Notes under the pieces: model-generated | The model's database searches: none | Told to the model about the DNA's origin: nothing | The model's input: only the letters and a program-made list of their open reading frames with translations | In this document: piece after piece, positions 1 to 11,196 of the stretch | How positions within the stretch are numbered: position 1 is the stretch's first letter | Layout: each line of letters starts with the position of its first letter | Origin: Cyanophora paradoxa | Taxonomy: Eukaryota; Glaucocystophyceae; Cyanophorales; Cyanophoraceae | Reading direction: 5' to 3' | Length of the DNA: 64,000 nt | Assembly (NCBI GenBank): GCA_004431415.1 | Contig: QPMI01000409.1 | Coordinates: 434,001 to 498,000, forward strand | Position numbers and translations under genes: made by a program

Positions 1-3000
1 GAGACCCCTCCGACCTCCGTCGGCGCAGACGTCGCGAAGGCGGCGGCGCACGTCGTCGTCGAGGTCGATGTCGTGGGCGCCGGCGTCCTCGTCCTCGAGC
101 TGGAGGGGCGGGACGTCGGCCGGCAGCGCCGGGATGTGGTCCACGCGGGGCAGCGGCGCCGCCGCCCCCGCCACCAGCGCCCCCGCCAGCGCGCCGAACG
201 CAGCCAGGTTCGCGATCATGGCGGGGTTCACCTGCCGACAAGTCAGCGGGCGCGAGGGAAGCAAACGATCCGAGGCGAGCGGCGCGCGCGCGCACGTTGA
301 TGCAGAAGGCCTTCTCGGTGCTGGCCTCGATGCTGGCGGTGGGGTTGCCGTAGGTCCCGGGCACGAGCTTGATGATCGCCTCGATGTCCCAGGGCTCGAT
401 GAGGACCTCCCAGACGTGCGTGTCCGGGTGCCAGCACTTGCCGTCCAACTCGACGGCGGCGCGCAGGCCCAGCGCGCCCTCCGCCGTCATCAGGTGCACG
501 CGCGGCAGCTTCACGCCGATGCGCAGCAGCGGCATGCGGTATCCGTTCGGCGTCGGCGCGTCCTGCAGCACCTGCACCACGATGCCCTCCACCTTCGCTA
601 GGATGTGCTGCGGCCCGGGTGAGAGGGCGCGAGCGGGCGGGAGGAAGAAAGCGAGGGCGGCGGGCGGACCATAATCGCGGCGGACGGCGGTGGCGGGTCC
701 GGCGGCGGGCCCGGGGCCGGGGGCGGCAGCTGGAGGAGGGGTACGTACGCGACGAGGCTGTTCACCACCGCCAGCGCTGAGGGAACGGAAGATGAGCAAC
801 GATGGGAGCGAACAAAAGGGGAGGGGCGCTTCCGGCGGCGCACCGCTGCGGATCTTGGCGGGAGAGACGGCGATGCCCATCGGGTGCACGCTGCGGCGGA
901 CGGGCGCGTCAGGCGCGACTCGCAGGTCCAGGGCGGCGCGGGCGGAGCGTACACGGCCTTCAGGTAGGCCTTCTCCTGGGCGTTGGCGGCCCAGAAGCCG
1001 ACGGAGACGGCGAAGGGCTGGAGGAGGTGGACGGGGCGGCGGTCGGCCATGACGGAGCGCCAGCGCTTGATGTTGGGGAGGATGTCGACGGCGATGCCCG
1101 TGATCACCACGTCGAAGCACGTGTAGAGCTCGTCCACGCCGGGGTCCAGGTACTGCGCCAGGTCCAGCCGCTCCTGCGGGATCGGCTTCGAGCGGACGCT
1201 CGCGCCGTCCCCGCGCTCCAGCTCCAGCTCGCGCTCCTGCAGCTCCCGCGTCTCGAGGACCTTGCAGAAGGCCTCCTTGTTGATAATCTGGCCCACCACC
1301 TCGATCTTCTCGATCCAGACGAGCACGCCGGCGAGCTTCTGGCGGGCCGGCGGGGGCGGCGGGGGCGGGGCGAGGCCCGAGGCGGCGGCCTTGTCGACGG
1401 GCGGCTGCTCGTAGACGGTGACGATGATGGGCCCGACCTCGACGCGCGAGAGCTTGACGGCGACGAAGGCCTGCGAGTCCTCGTCCAGCTGGCCCGCCTC
1501 CGGCAGCTCGAACTTCTTCACGAAGTCGTCCTTCTCGGCGTCGTTGACCGCCCGCGCCGTCTTCGCCTGCCGCTTCGGGTTCGCCTTCGTGTACACCACC
1601 TGCGCCGCCGCGTGAGAGGACGACGGGGGGGGCGGGGGGCGCGAAGGCGGGGCGGGGCGGGGGGAGGGCGCGCCTTCGGGGGCGGGCGGACGGTCATTAG
1701 GGGCCCGAGCGAGTTGACGAGGTCGACGACGAGCTCCATGGAGAGGTTCACGCGCAGCGTCCGCACCGTTGCTTCCGCGTCCACCAGGCCGCCCGGGGCG
1801 TTCGGGCCCGGCGGGGGGTACACCTTCACGTGCGCCGACACGAAGTCGGGGCGGGCGAGGGGCTTGCCGTCCCGGTCGTGCGTCGGGCGCTGGTCGACGG
1901 GGTCGGTGCTGATGAAGGGCCGCGCGCGGGCCGCCCGCAGCGGGCTCCGGTCGAGGATGTAGAGCCCGCCGACGGCGACGTCGGCGGAGATGAGGCCGAT
2001 GGCGCCCCCGAGGCGGCCCTGGATGCGGCCCGAGGCCCCGATGGCCCGCACCTCGACGCCCAGCACGGGCGTCCGCGGGGGCATCATGACCGGCACCGGC
2101 GCGCCCAGCAGGCGCGTCGACTTGGAGCCAGGGATGGAGAGGCGGCCCTCGTCGGAGAAGCCGGGGGCCTCGAGGGAGGGCGGGGGCAGCCCCAGCGAGG
2201 AGGGCGTCGGCGGCGGTGGCTTGAAGAGCGTCACCGCCACAAGCTTCAGCTCCACGGCGAAGGAGATCTGCGGGGCGGGGCGTAAGACTCGCCTGGAGCG
2301 GGGCGGAGTAGCTAGGGCGCAGCGCAGTGGGGGCGGGCGCGCCATGCCGGGCATGCGGTCGGGGGGGACGCCGGAGACGGTGAAGGTGGACATGGCGGTC
2401 ATGTTCGTGCGCGCCGTCATCGTCGTCGGCGCGAGCGTCGGCGCGTAGTCGCGCGTCGGGGCGTACGAGGCCGTCCCGTCGTCCCGCGGGGGCGGCGCGA
2501 AGGTGACGGAGGCGGTGCGGGCGGTCGGCGGGCGGCCGTCCTCGAAGGAGGAGACGCGGGGGAGGCCCTGGACGACCCCGGGCGAGGAGGGCGGGCCGTA
2601 CGCCGCCCGCGCCTTCTTCTTCTTCTTGCCCTTGCCCGGCAGGCAGCCCGACTTGTCCTGCGCGCCCCGCTCGGCCGGGGGCGGGCGCGAGACGGGAGCC
2701 GGCGGGGCGCACCGTGACCTCGAGGTCGCCGCGGCGGGCCGCCCAGATCGGGTTCTCCCCGAAGTCCCGGAAGAACACGATGTCCTGCGCGTCGCGCCGC
2801 GGCGCGCGGCGGTGGCCTCCTCAGCACCGGGCGCGGCTGAGGGGAGGGGAGGGGCGGCCCCGAGGCGGCGGGGCGGAGGCGGACCTCGAAGGTGTAGCGG
2901 TCGGACTCCTCGATCTCGCGGAGGCGCTTCTCCTCGGAGCCCGAGAGCGCCTTCTTCGCCTCCTTCTCCTCCGAGTCCATGAAGCGGGACCAGATCTCCG

Positions 3001-4799
3001 CGTACTCCCGCCGCTCGTGCCTGAGCGAGCAGGCGGGCGGGCGCGAGGGCGGGCGGGCGGCGGATCAGTGAATAAGTGTATGGGTGATTGGGAGGGGCGC
3101 CGCGCACTGGCGCTGGTGGTCGGTCATGCCGGCGCGGACCCAGCGCCAGGGCTTGGCGCGCTTGAGGACCTCCTCGCGCACGAGCGCCATGGCGTAGTGC
3201 CACCAGGCGCGCCGCGTCGCCGGCGTCGGGTCCTGCTTGATCGAGACCTTGGGGCGCAGCCGCCCGTGCCGGATGAACGTCTCGCGCGCCCCGAAGAAGG
3301 CGCCGAAGCCCATCAGGTTCACCAGCTGCTCCGGGTCCGCCGAGACCTGCGCAGAGCGAAACTCAGCGAGGCCGGCGCGCCAGACGTCATGGAGGAGAAG
3401 GGCGGGCCTTGACGGCGGGGATCTCGACGCGGGCGGAGACGACGCCGCGCTCGCGGTCGGCGGGGAGGCCACCCAGCAGCGCGTTGCAGTCGATCGCCGC
3501 GCACACGTTCACGTAGAGCGGGTGCACCACGAACCGGTGCTCCTGCGCCGCCGCCCCGCGTCAGCCTGCGGCCCCGATGCTTGCTGCACGCTGCGGGCCG
3601 CACCGAGTCGTCGTCGCGGGCGATGTCGGCGGCGAACGCGCGCGTCTGGAAGCCCCGATCCAGCAGCTCGTAGCTGCGGGGCGAGCCTGGGCGGGACGCC
3701 GGGGTGCAAGGAGCCAAGCAGCGCGGCGCACCTCCCGTCCGGCAGGTCGCTGTCGAGGTACACGGAGACCGCCTCGACCTTCGCGAGGGCGGGAGGGGCG
3801 CGTAAGCGCGGGCGGGAGGGGCCACGGCCGCGCGGGGAGGCGGCGCACGTAGACACTCGTCTGCGCGACGGTCAGCTTGCTGCGCCAGTGCTCGGACTTG
3901 ATCTCCTCTTCATCAGGCGTCTTCTTGATCTCCACCTTGGAGATGCAGACGCCGAGGGAGACGGGGCGCTGCGGGGCCCGCCCGTAGTCAGGACAGGTTC
4001 CCCGCAAGAGACCCGGCGCCCGCGCGCATGCGCGGCAGCGCTGGAGGCACCTCCGGGCGCGTAAAGGTGTCCTCGATGCGGATGTGGATGCGGTTAACGG
4101 TCACGTGGACGCCCCGGAGAAAGCTCGCGATGATCGCCGCCACCGCCGGCTTTCCGTTGTCCGCGTCCGCGCCCAGCTCCTCCTTCACCTTCTCCTCTGC
4201 AGGCCGCGCTCGAAGCGCGGTACGCACGCGCGTGCCTTCGGAAACGCACCGATCTGCTTCTTCGCAACGCGAACGGCCTCGTCGGCCGCAAGTCGCGCCT
4301 TCTTGACGACCTTCATCCTATTTTCTCCCGCATCCTCGGACAGCTGCGAGCGCGTTTCGCAGGTGCGCAGGGCTGGGAGAAAGGCGCAGAGTGCACCGTC
4401 GTGTTGAGCGTCGCGAAGATGTAGATGTCCTCGACCAGCACGCGCACCTGGCGCTTGAGCAGGCTCAGCTCTACTTCGATGTTCCCGAAGTGCCCTGCAC
4501 ACAGCCGCACCGGCCGCGTCGGCGTGCTGACGGACAACCGGTTCTGATCGCACCGCGAATGATGTTGAGGTCGAGGTCGAGGTTGAGGTCGTTGATCGCT
4601 TGGGGGCGAAGCTCGAGGCTCGACAGGCGTATTGTGCCTGTGTGGGTAGGCTTTAGAACAAGCGGCATAGCGAGGACGGGGGTTGTAACGCGTTTTTGAG
4701 CGAACCGAAGAGATTGAGGCTGATCTGAGAACCATCTTGTATCGGTTCGAAGAATGGCGCGAACTTGAGGCCACTGTTCACTAGCCACTTGCCGAACAT
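1..4799 (-). CDS. VPS13: VPS13-like bridge-type lipid transfer protein, N-terminal part (runs off window start)
   Basis: VPS13 proteins carry lipids between membranes at organelle contact sites. I place the start at the ATG at 4797-4799, which opens MFGKWLVNSGLKFAPFFEP. A spliced exon follows with a chorein-type stretch (IRLSSLELRPQAINDLNLDL, then NIIRG), and then LLKRQVRVLVEDIYIFATLN near 4400-4480. Further exons hold VTVNRIHIRIEDTF and ISKVEIKKTPDEEE, the repeated beta-strand pattern of the lipid groove. Near 3100-3300 is the VPS13 N-terminal signature RRAWWHYAMALVREE followed by KRAKPWRWVRAG, and near 2900-3000 is YAEIWSRFMDSEEKEAK. Coding exons continue to base 1 (for example HVWEVLIEPWDIEAIIKL near 370-430), so the C-terminal part lies outside the window. 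The family call is firm; the very N-terminus is divergent and the first exon is the weakest part. ATG2 is an alternative family but lacks the RRxWW signature. Confidence 0.8.
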
Positions 4800-5499
4800 C
4801 CTCCCACTGCACCCAAACTACCGGCAGCTGCAAATTTCAAGGTCAGACGCTCCTGGCCAACGCGCGAGCGAGAGTAAAACATCCTAACGAACCGGATGAT
4901 GCAGAGCTCGTCCCTTGCCGCGCCCGCCGCGCCTGGGAATGCCGTCGCCGCGAAATGCCGCCAACGGCAGGTCGATGCGAAGCGGAGCTTCTCGCGAGGC
5001 TCAGCGGCAGCTGGATGCCGCTTCTTGAGCTGTTGCGAGCCAAGCGCAAGCGGTTGCACGGCCGCGCTAGCTGGAGTCTGCTGGACTCTTCCGGCCGGCC
5101 CGGCGAGCTGGCGGCTAAGACCGGTGTACCCAGACCTCTCTGTTAGGGGCTATAGGGCCAAACGCTGACCAATGGGAACCCAGCGCTGCATTCATGGTCG
5201 CGATCGCGCGATATCGATCGCTCGGCCTTCGCGTCGGATCCGGATCCCGGATCGACCGTCGATCACGATCATGATCGATGTCGCTGAGCTCGCGCCGGCC
5301 GCCGGCCGGCGGTGCCGGCGCGGGCGATCGCAGCCGCTCGGTGATCGCGCGCAGTGCGCAGTGCGCTCGCAGTGCGCGCGCAGTGCTGCTGCTGGTGGTC
5401 AACATTTGCAATTATCGTGGTTCACTGTAATTTGACATCCTTACTACGAAAGAAAGACAGAAATGGAAAGTGATTACATTTCATTTAAGCCTGAAGGGC
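4800..5499. other. Intergenic region rich in GATC/CGATCG palindromes
   Basis: About 700 bp between the start of the VPS13-like gene and the stop of the mutase gene, both on the minus strand. No gene is supported. The stretch 5200-5345 is crowded with short self-complementary words (GATCGCGCGATATCGATCG, GGATCCGGATCC, GATCATGATC, GCCGGCCGCCGGCCGGC). It should hold the VPS13 promoter and the mutase 3' end. Confidence 0.6.
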
Positions 5500-8400
5500 T
5501 TACTTCTTCTCAAGCTTATCAAGGATCTGACCGACTGCGATAGGGATGCGGGTGCCTGGGCCAAAAATGCACTTGACACCTGCCTTATACAGCTCATCAT
5601 AGTCATTCTGGGGGATCACACCACCAGCAATCTGTCCGAAAGGTTTCAGTCCGTACAAGGTTTGCAGCCAAGAAGCAAACACTGAAGTGTCTTACCACTC
5701 CGATGTGCTTTCCACCCTGCTTCTGGAGCTCTGCAATAAGCTCAGGGATGAGGGCACGGTGGCCAGCTGCTTGAGAGCTGACGCCAACAACATGCACGTC
5801 GGCTTCAATCGCCTGAGTGGCCACCTCCTTCGGGGTCTGGAAGAGGGGACCAATATCTACATCCCAGCCTGCATGCACAGTCAGGTTGACTTACAAGAAC
5901 ATAACACACGAGAGCGTGTACCGAGATCGCTGAAGCCAGAGGCGATGACCTTGGCTCCACGGTCATGACCATCCTGGCCCATCTTAGCAACCAGAATGCG
6001 GGGCCGACGGCCCTCCTTCTTCATGAATTCCTCCACCTGAGAAGAGATTTTAGGATGTTGAAGATGTTCAAAAGAGATGTTGAAGAAAAGCTACACACCC
6101 GCTTGAGCACGGCCTGCACCTCGCCCTTGCCATCATCGTAGGAGCTGACATAGGCCCCAGTGACAACGGAAGCGCTTGGTGAGTAGCGGCCGAAGCTCTT
6201 CTCCAGGGCGTCCGAAATCTCCCCAACAGTGGCACGTGCAAGAGCACACTCGACTGCGACAGCCAGCAGGTTCGAGTTCATATCCTTGCAGTCGGCTTTG
6301 TTGTTTGCTCCTAGTGCCTCGAGCTTCTTCAGGGCCGCCTCAACCTTGGTCTTGTCACGCTTGGCCCGGGTTTCTTGGATGCGCTTGACCTGCGAATCAC
6401 GGACAGCCACATTGTCGATCTTCCGAACTTCCATAGGGTTGGCAGCATCCCTGAGAACACATGTTGGTTAAGACGGAAATGTACAATGATCATTCCAGAT
6501 GTCAAGCCCATTCCAAGACGCACTTGTCCGATTTGTACTTATTGACACCGACAATAATCTCCTGGCCAGAATCAATGCGTGCTTGCTTGCGGATGGCGCT
6601 CTCTTCAATGCGGCGCTTGGCCATGCCAGACTCGATCGCCTTGGACATACCACCAAGTTGCTCAACCTGGAAAGAAATAGATGAGACACAGAGACTCAAC
6701 ATGCTTGAAAAACGAGCCACAAAGTGCAGACCTCCTCGATAGTAGCGAGAGCCTTGTCGTACAGATCTTGGGTCAACGCCTCAATGAAGTACGAGCCACC
6801 AAGGGGGTCAGCCACACGCCGGATGCCTGTCTCGTCCTGAAGGATGAGCTGTGCATCCAAGCTGTGTCAGGCCGAATGCGTTAAATCAACAAGATGCATC
6901 ATGAAAGTTGCAGACCTGTGTGTTGCGTGCAATGCGAGCAGAGAACTCAGTAGGCAGTGCGATAGCCTCATCGAAGCTGTTCGTGTGGAGCGACTGTGTG
7001 CCACCAAGGGTTGCAGCCATGGCCTCCACTGTCGTGCGGATAATGTTGTTGTAAGGGTCTTGCTCCGTGAGCGAGTAGCCTGAAAAAAAGCGCATCATTA
7101 CTTAGTAATCTGACAGATGACAAGATCGGAGCAGACTGCTCACCAGATGTCTGGCAGTGAGTGCGAAGAAGCATAGACTTCTCGCTCTTGGCATTCGCCT
7201 TCTCCTTCATGAGATGCGCCCAGAGGCGGCGAGCTGCACGAAGCTTGGCAATCTCCATGAAGAAGTTCTGCATAGATTTGCATCAGATTCCATGCAATCA
7301 TTCGGATTCGTAGTAGGAATGGTCTCAATGTGTGCACCATGCCAATGGCGAAGAAGAACGAGAAGCGAGGGGCAACAGTGTCAACATTCAGACCCGCACG
7401 AGCGGCGCATTTCACGTATTCCTGGAGGGAAGAGCACGTCAGCGAAGAGTGTTGGAGATGCAGGTATGAATACAGAAGCACACCAGGCCATCAGCAAGGG
7501 TGAAAGCGAGTTCAAGCGCACTGTCAGCACCGGCCTCCTGCATGTGGTAGCCCGAGATGGAGATCGAGTTGAACTTCGGCATGTTCGCACTTTGGTAGGC
7601 AAAGATCTCCGAGATGATGCGAAGGGAGGGCTCCGGTGGGTAGATGAACGTGTTCCGGACCATAAACTCCTTCAGAATATCGTTCTGGATCGTGCCCGAC
7701 AGCTCGTTGAGTTGCGCACCCTGCTCCAGGGCCACGCCGATGTACATCGCGAGGATAGGCAACACGGCGCCGTTCATTGTCATACTAACGGAGACCTTGT
7801 TGAGCGGAATCCCTGCGATGCGCTCGTTTAGCGCGCGCCAAGCTGCCAGTCAATCGCAAGGTACCGTCGAAAAGAATCTTCATGTCTTCAATGGAGTCTG
7901 CGTGCGGTCGTCAGCGAACAGGGGATCAAATTTGACAGCTAAGCCCGCGAACCGATCGCCACTCCAGCCATTCCGACGTCTGTGCACGCGATACCATGGT
8001 GAGCAGAACCCATGCGAAGATCTAATGGCTACGGGAGAGGCGCAGCGGACGCACCGCCAGCGACGCGAGGATGATCAGAGTCATAGCCGCGGTGCGTTGG
8101 AAGGTCGAATGCGACAGAGAGGCCTTGCTGGCCGGCCTTCAAGTTTCTCTTGTAGAACGCATTCGACTCCTCAGCGGTACTGAACCCTGCCGAGCCCTGG
8201 TGAGCCGAAGGCTATCGATGACGCGACACATCTGGGCGAGTTCGCGCACCGGCGTACTGACGCACGGTCCACGGCTTGTATGTGTACATAGTTGCGTCTG
8301 AGGAATCGCGAAATCAGCTTCTGACACGCGTGTGCGTGTGCGGTCGGCGGATGACGCACACGGCCCCCGCGAGAACGGGAAGACGCCAGGCATCTCATCC

Positions 8401-8719
8401 AGCTCGGACGCGGCCGTCCCTTGAAGGTCAGCCTTCGTGTAGAGAGGCTTCACATCGATTCCTTCGGGCGTCTTCCAGATGAGCAGCTCCGCGGGGTCCT
8501 TCCCGTCGACCTCCTTCGTCGCAAGCTTCGCCCACTTCTCCGGCAGCGGCTGCACAGGCCGTGCCTGCAAAGCGCGTGCTCAATACCGCGGTCATTGACG
8601 CGGTCGACGCCTGACCGGCGGACGCCGTGACGGACCTTGTTAGCGAGTTCGCGTGCTAGGCGAGGTGCGCGTGGGCCCACGACAGGGCGCACACGCACGG
8701 ACCGAAGTGCCGTGTACAT
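5500..8719 (-). CDS. MUT: Methylmalonyl-CoA mutase, adenosylcobalamin-dependent, mitochondrial
   Basis: Interconverts methylmalonyl-CoA and succinyl-CoA, feeding propionyl-CoA carbon into the TCA cycle. The start at 8717-8719 opens an Arg-rich leader, [20 protein letters not shown], typical of mitochondrial targeting. After an intron (donor AACAAG|gtccgt) come [14 protein letters not shown] and [16 protein letters not shown], the family's N-terminal arm. [11 protein letters not shown] (about 8240-8280) opens the substrate-binding barrel. The C-terminal cobalamin domain carries the DxHxxG motif as [16 protein letters not shown] near 5950-6000, with the His that ligates cobalt, then [17 protein letters not shown] and [13 protein letters not shown]. 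The protein ends ILDKLEKK and stop at 5500. Length and motif order match a full single-chain mutase. Composition is near 50% GC, much lower than most neighbours, and all introns I could place are GT-AG. B12 dependence follows from the family. Confidence 0.95.
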
Positions 8720-9099
8720 CCTGGACGGCCGCGAATGCTACGCTCAGGACGCGGCGCGCGGGTCGTCAAGTGTCAGACCGGGTACCCCCCGGGGACAAGC
8801 GAAGTGGCAATTGCAAGCTTCGAGCTTCAGTGCAGCGCGCGTGCAGGCCGGCGCCGGTCACGGCACAGGTCGGCAGGTATACGTTGCCGCTTTGGTGGCG
8901 GCGCTATCGCGCGGCGCCGACCACGCCGCTTTGCATTAGACCGATCGAATTCCAACACCTTAACTGTGCTATTTTCAGGGGTTCCTCACCAATCACTGAA
9001 GCGTGATCACTGTACAATCCGAGCGAAATAGAAGGGGGAGCGCGGGAGCGAAATCGAGTATGTTACACCAGAGGACGGGCCGGCCGCCGACGCCCGCCC
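8720..9099. other. Short intergenic region, nothing recognised
   Basis: About 380 bp between the start codon of the mutase and the stop codon of the HrcA-like gene, both minus strand. I see no gene or strong repeat. It must contain the mutase promoter and the HrcA 3' untranslated region. Confidence 0.5.
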
Positions 9100-11001
9100 T
9101 CAGTGGAAGGTCGTGCCGGCGAGGCCGTCCAGGAGGGCGGCGATGTACCGCACGCGGGCGAGGTTCTGGGCGTAGTCCAGCCTGCGTGGAGGGGGACCTG
9201 TCAGAGCAGGGCAGGCCAGGGCGCGCGATACGCCGTTGAGAGTGCACCGCGTCGGCCCGAGCAGCGCCACAGCGCCCTGAACGGCGCTCCCATCGTCGCG
9301 GCCGCCTGCGGGGGCTCCCCGGTCAGACGGCGAAGGCGCTCGGCTGGGGGCGGCGGCAGGCACCGTAGGGGGCGACCAGGAGAGAGCAGTCGCGAATGCC
9401 GTTTCTGAGGGGCGTCGACATCATCTCGCCGCCGATGATCACGCTCGGCCCCCTGTGCGGCGCGAGGCTGCGAGTCAGCGCGGCGGACAGGGGCAGCCCG
9501 GAGGCGGCGTAGGCGCACGAGGGGAGCAGGTCCTCCGAGCAGAGCGAGGCGGCCAGCAGGCCATCCTCAGTTGCGCTGACGAGCTCCAGGACACGCTACA
9601 GAGACTGTAAGCAGCGAAGACAGAGAGAACGCGCAGCGGGCGGGGCCGGCGGGGCCGCGCCTGGTGATTGCTGGCAAACTCGGGCTGGAGGAGGACGTCG
9701 GCGAGGCCCTCGATGGCGGTTGCGCTGGGCGCCGAGCTCGCCCGCCGCTCCGACTGCAGTACGCTCAGGAGCGCCTGCGCGACGCGCGCGCAGATGGCCG
9801 CCCCCGGCGAGTCGGCCGGCTCGTCCTCCATCGTGCGCGCCATCTGCGCGCGGGTGAGCGGCGGAGCCGGGGCGGGGCGGGGCGGGGCGGGGGGAGCGGG
9901 GGGAGCGGGCCTGGTTGGCGAGCTCGGGGTCGACGAGGGAGAGGCCGGAGACGGCCTTGCCGATGCGGAGGGCAGCGCGGCGGAGCTCAGCCTCGGGCAC
10001 GGGCTCGTCCCCATCTCCCAGCTCCAGCGGGACGAGCGTCTTCAGGATGCTCGCGTCGCTGAGGATGACGACGAGGAGCGCCGCCCCGCCGACCGCCACC
10101 GCGTCCACCGCCCGCACGTACACGAGGTCCGTCCGCGCCCGTGGGGGCGTCACGATCGTCAGGAGGCCCGCCCGCCGCGCCAGCGAGCGCGCCGCCGCGG
10201 CCGCCCACGCCTCCGGCTCCATGGGGCCGTCGGAGAGCTCGCGGGCGATCGAAGCCCGCTCCTCCGCCGAGAGCCGCACCTCCTCCATAAGCGAGTCGAC
10301 GTACACGCGGTAGCCACGCTCCGACGGCACACGTCCTGCTCACGGCCGGTTCGAGGGGGCAGCGGCTCAGCGCGCGGGGGGCTGCGCACCGGATACTTGA
10401 TGGGGCTGGTGAAGCAGCCCGCTGCTCTCCAGGGCAGCCAGGTCCAGGCGGATTGTGGCGGGGCTTGCCTCGTTGGTGCCCTCCAGGAATGACGACGCAA
10501 CCGGCGACCCCACCTCCACATAGCTGCGCGGAAAGGCGCAGAAAGCGTTCAAATGTGCAAAAGCAAGGAGGTCTGGGTTTAGGACCGCCCGGCAGACGGT
10601 TACGGGCGCGAGGACGCGGCACGCGTAGGGAGTGCGCACCGCTCGACGAGGCGGCGGAGTACTTCTGCGCGCCGGGCCCCTACTCTAGAGGCGAACAAAG
10701 TCTCCTGGAGCTGCACCGCGTCCCCCACTTGGCCGTCGGGTGCGGCGACCCCGCCGCGCGGCACCCAGCGCTTCCGGGGCGCTGGCGCCGGGTCCGATGC
10801 CGGCGCCGGGCGGGCAGGGGTCTGTCCCGCGCGCACGACCCGCTTGGTTCGCGGCCGTCCGCGTGGTCTCTTCGCTTCGCTGGATTGTGCGCACTCCACG
10901 GCAAAAGCGCATGGCAACGCAGCGGACCTCACTGACGGAAGTACACGAACCTCCGCGCCACACACGGCGCCCCCGAGGAAGGCAGCCTCTTGGCCGGCCA
11001 T
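9100..11001 (-). CDS. hrcA: Nuclear-encoded HrcA-type heat-shock transcription repressor
   Basis: In bacteria HrcA is a winged-helix repressor of chaperone genes that binds the CIRCE operator and is kept active by GroEL. Here the gene carries spliceosomal introns. Exon 1 (11001-10640) has a poorly conserved leader with an AT-hook-like RPRGRPRTKR and ends RRAEVLRRLVER. Exon 2 (10523-10390) reads YVEVGSPVASSFLEG, then SPATIRLDLAALESSGLL, then HQPHQVSG. It splices to exon 3 from 10336, giving the HrcA winged-helix hallmark PHQVSGRVPSERGYRVYVD followed by SLMEEV. The next intron starts GCCAACCAG|gcccgc, a GC donor. Downstream are ATAIEGLADVLLQPEFA, SVIIGGEMMS, RDCSLLVAPYG, GAVALLGPTR and LDYAQNLARVRYIAALL, the regulatory and dimerisation domains in family order. 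Start: the first ATG in frame is at 11001, but an upstream exon is possible. Plastid targeting is likely but not provable from the leader. Confidence 0.9.
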
Positions 11002-11196
11002 CAATCTGGGAGGGCGAACTGGACCCAGGGTACACCTCACCAAAAGTTGGACGCTCGACGTTCGCCAGTCCAGCTAGTTTCCGCTGAAGCGTGCGCGCGC
11101 GTGAGAAGCCGGAGCAAATCCGGCAGCGCTCACAAGCGCTCACCGCGCATCTGACAAACCTGAGCACGCAGAAGCTCAGCGGAGCGCCTACTTGAA
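11002..11196. promoter_or_regulatory. Probable bidirectional promoter, HrcA-like / USP14
   Basis: The start codons of the minus-strand HrcA-like gene and the plus-strand USP14 gene are 195 bp apart and face away from each other. Both promoters must lie here or in the 5' exons. I see no TATA box and no CIRCE element. The call is inferred from gene arrangement alone. Confidence 0.45.

Noticed and set aside
598-3203. Long minus-strand open frames of 560-730 residues
   Set aside because: Only parts match VPS13-type sequence. The rest (PPPPSRP-like) is intron read through in GC-rich DNA, so the frames are not single exons.
9100-11001. Bacterial contamination as the source of HrcA
   Set aside because: The conserved protein is interrupted by at least three spliceosomal-type introns and lies between clearly eukaryotic genes in continuous sequence.
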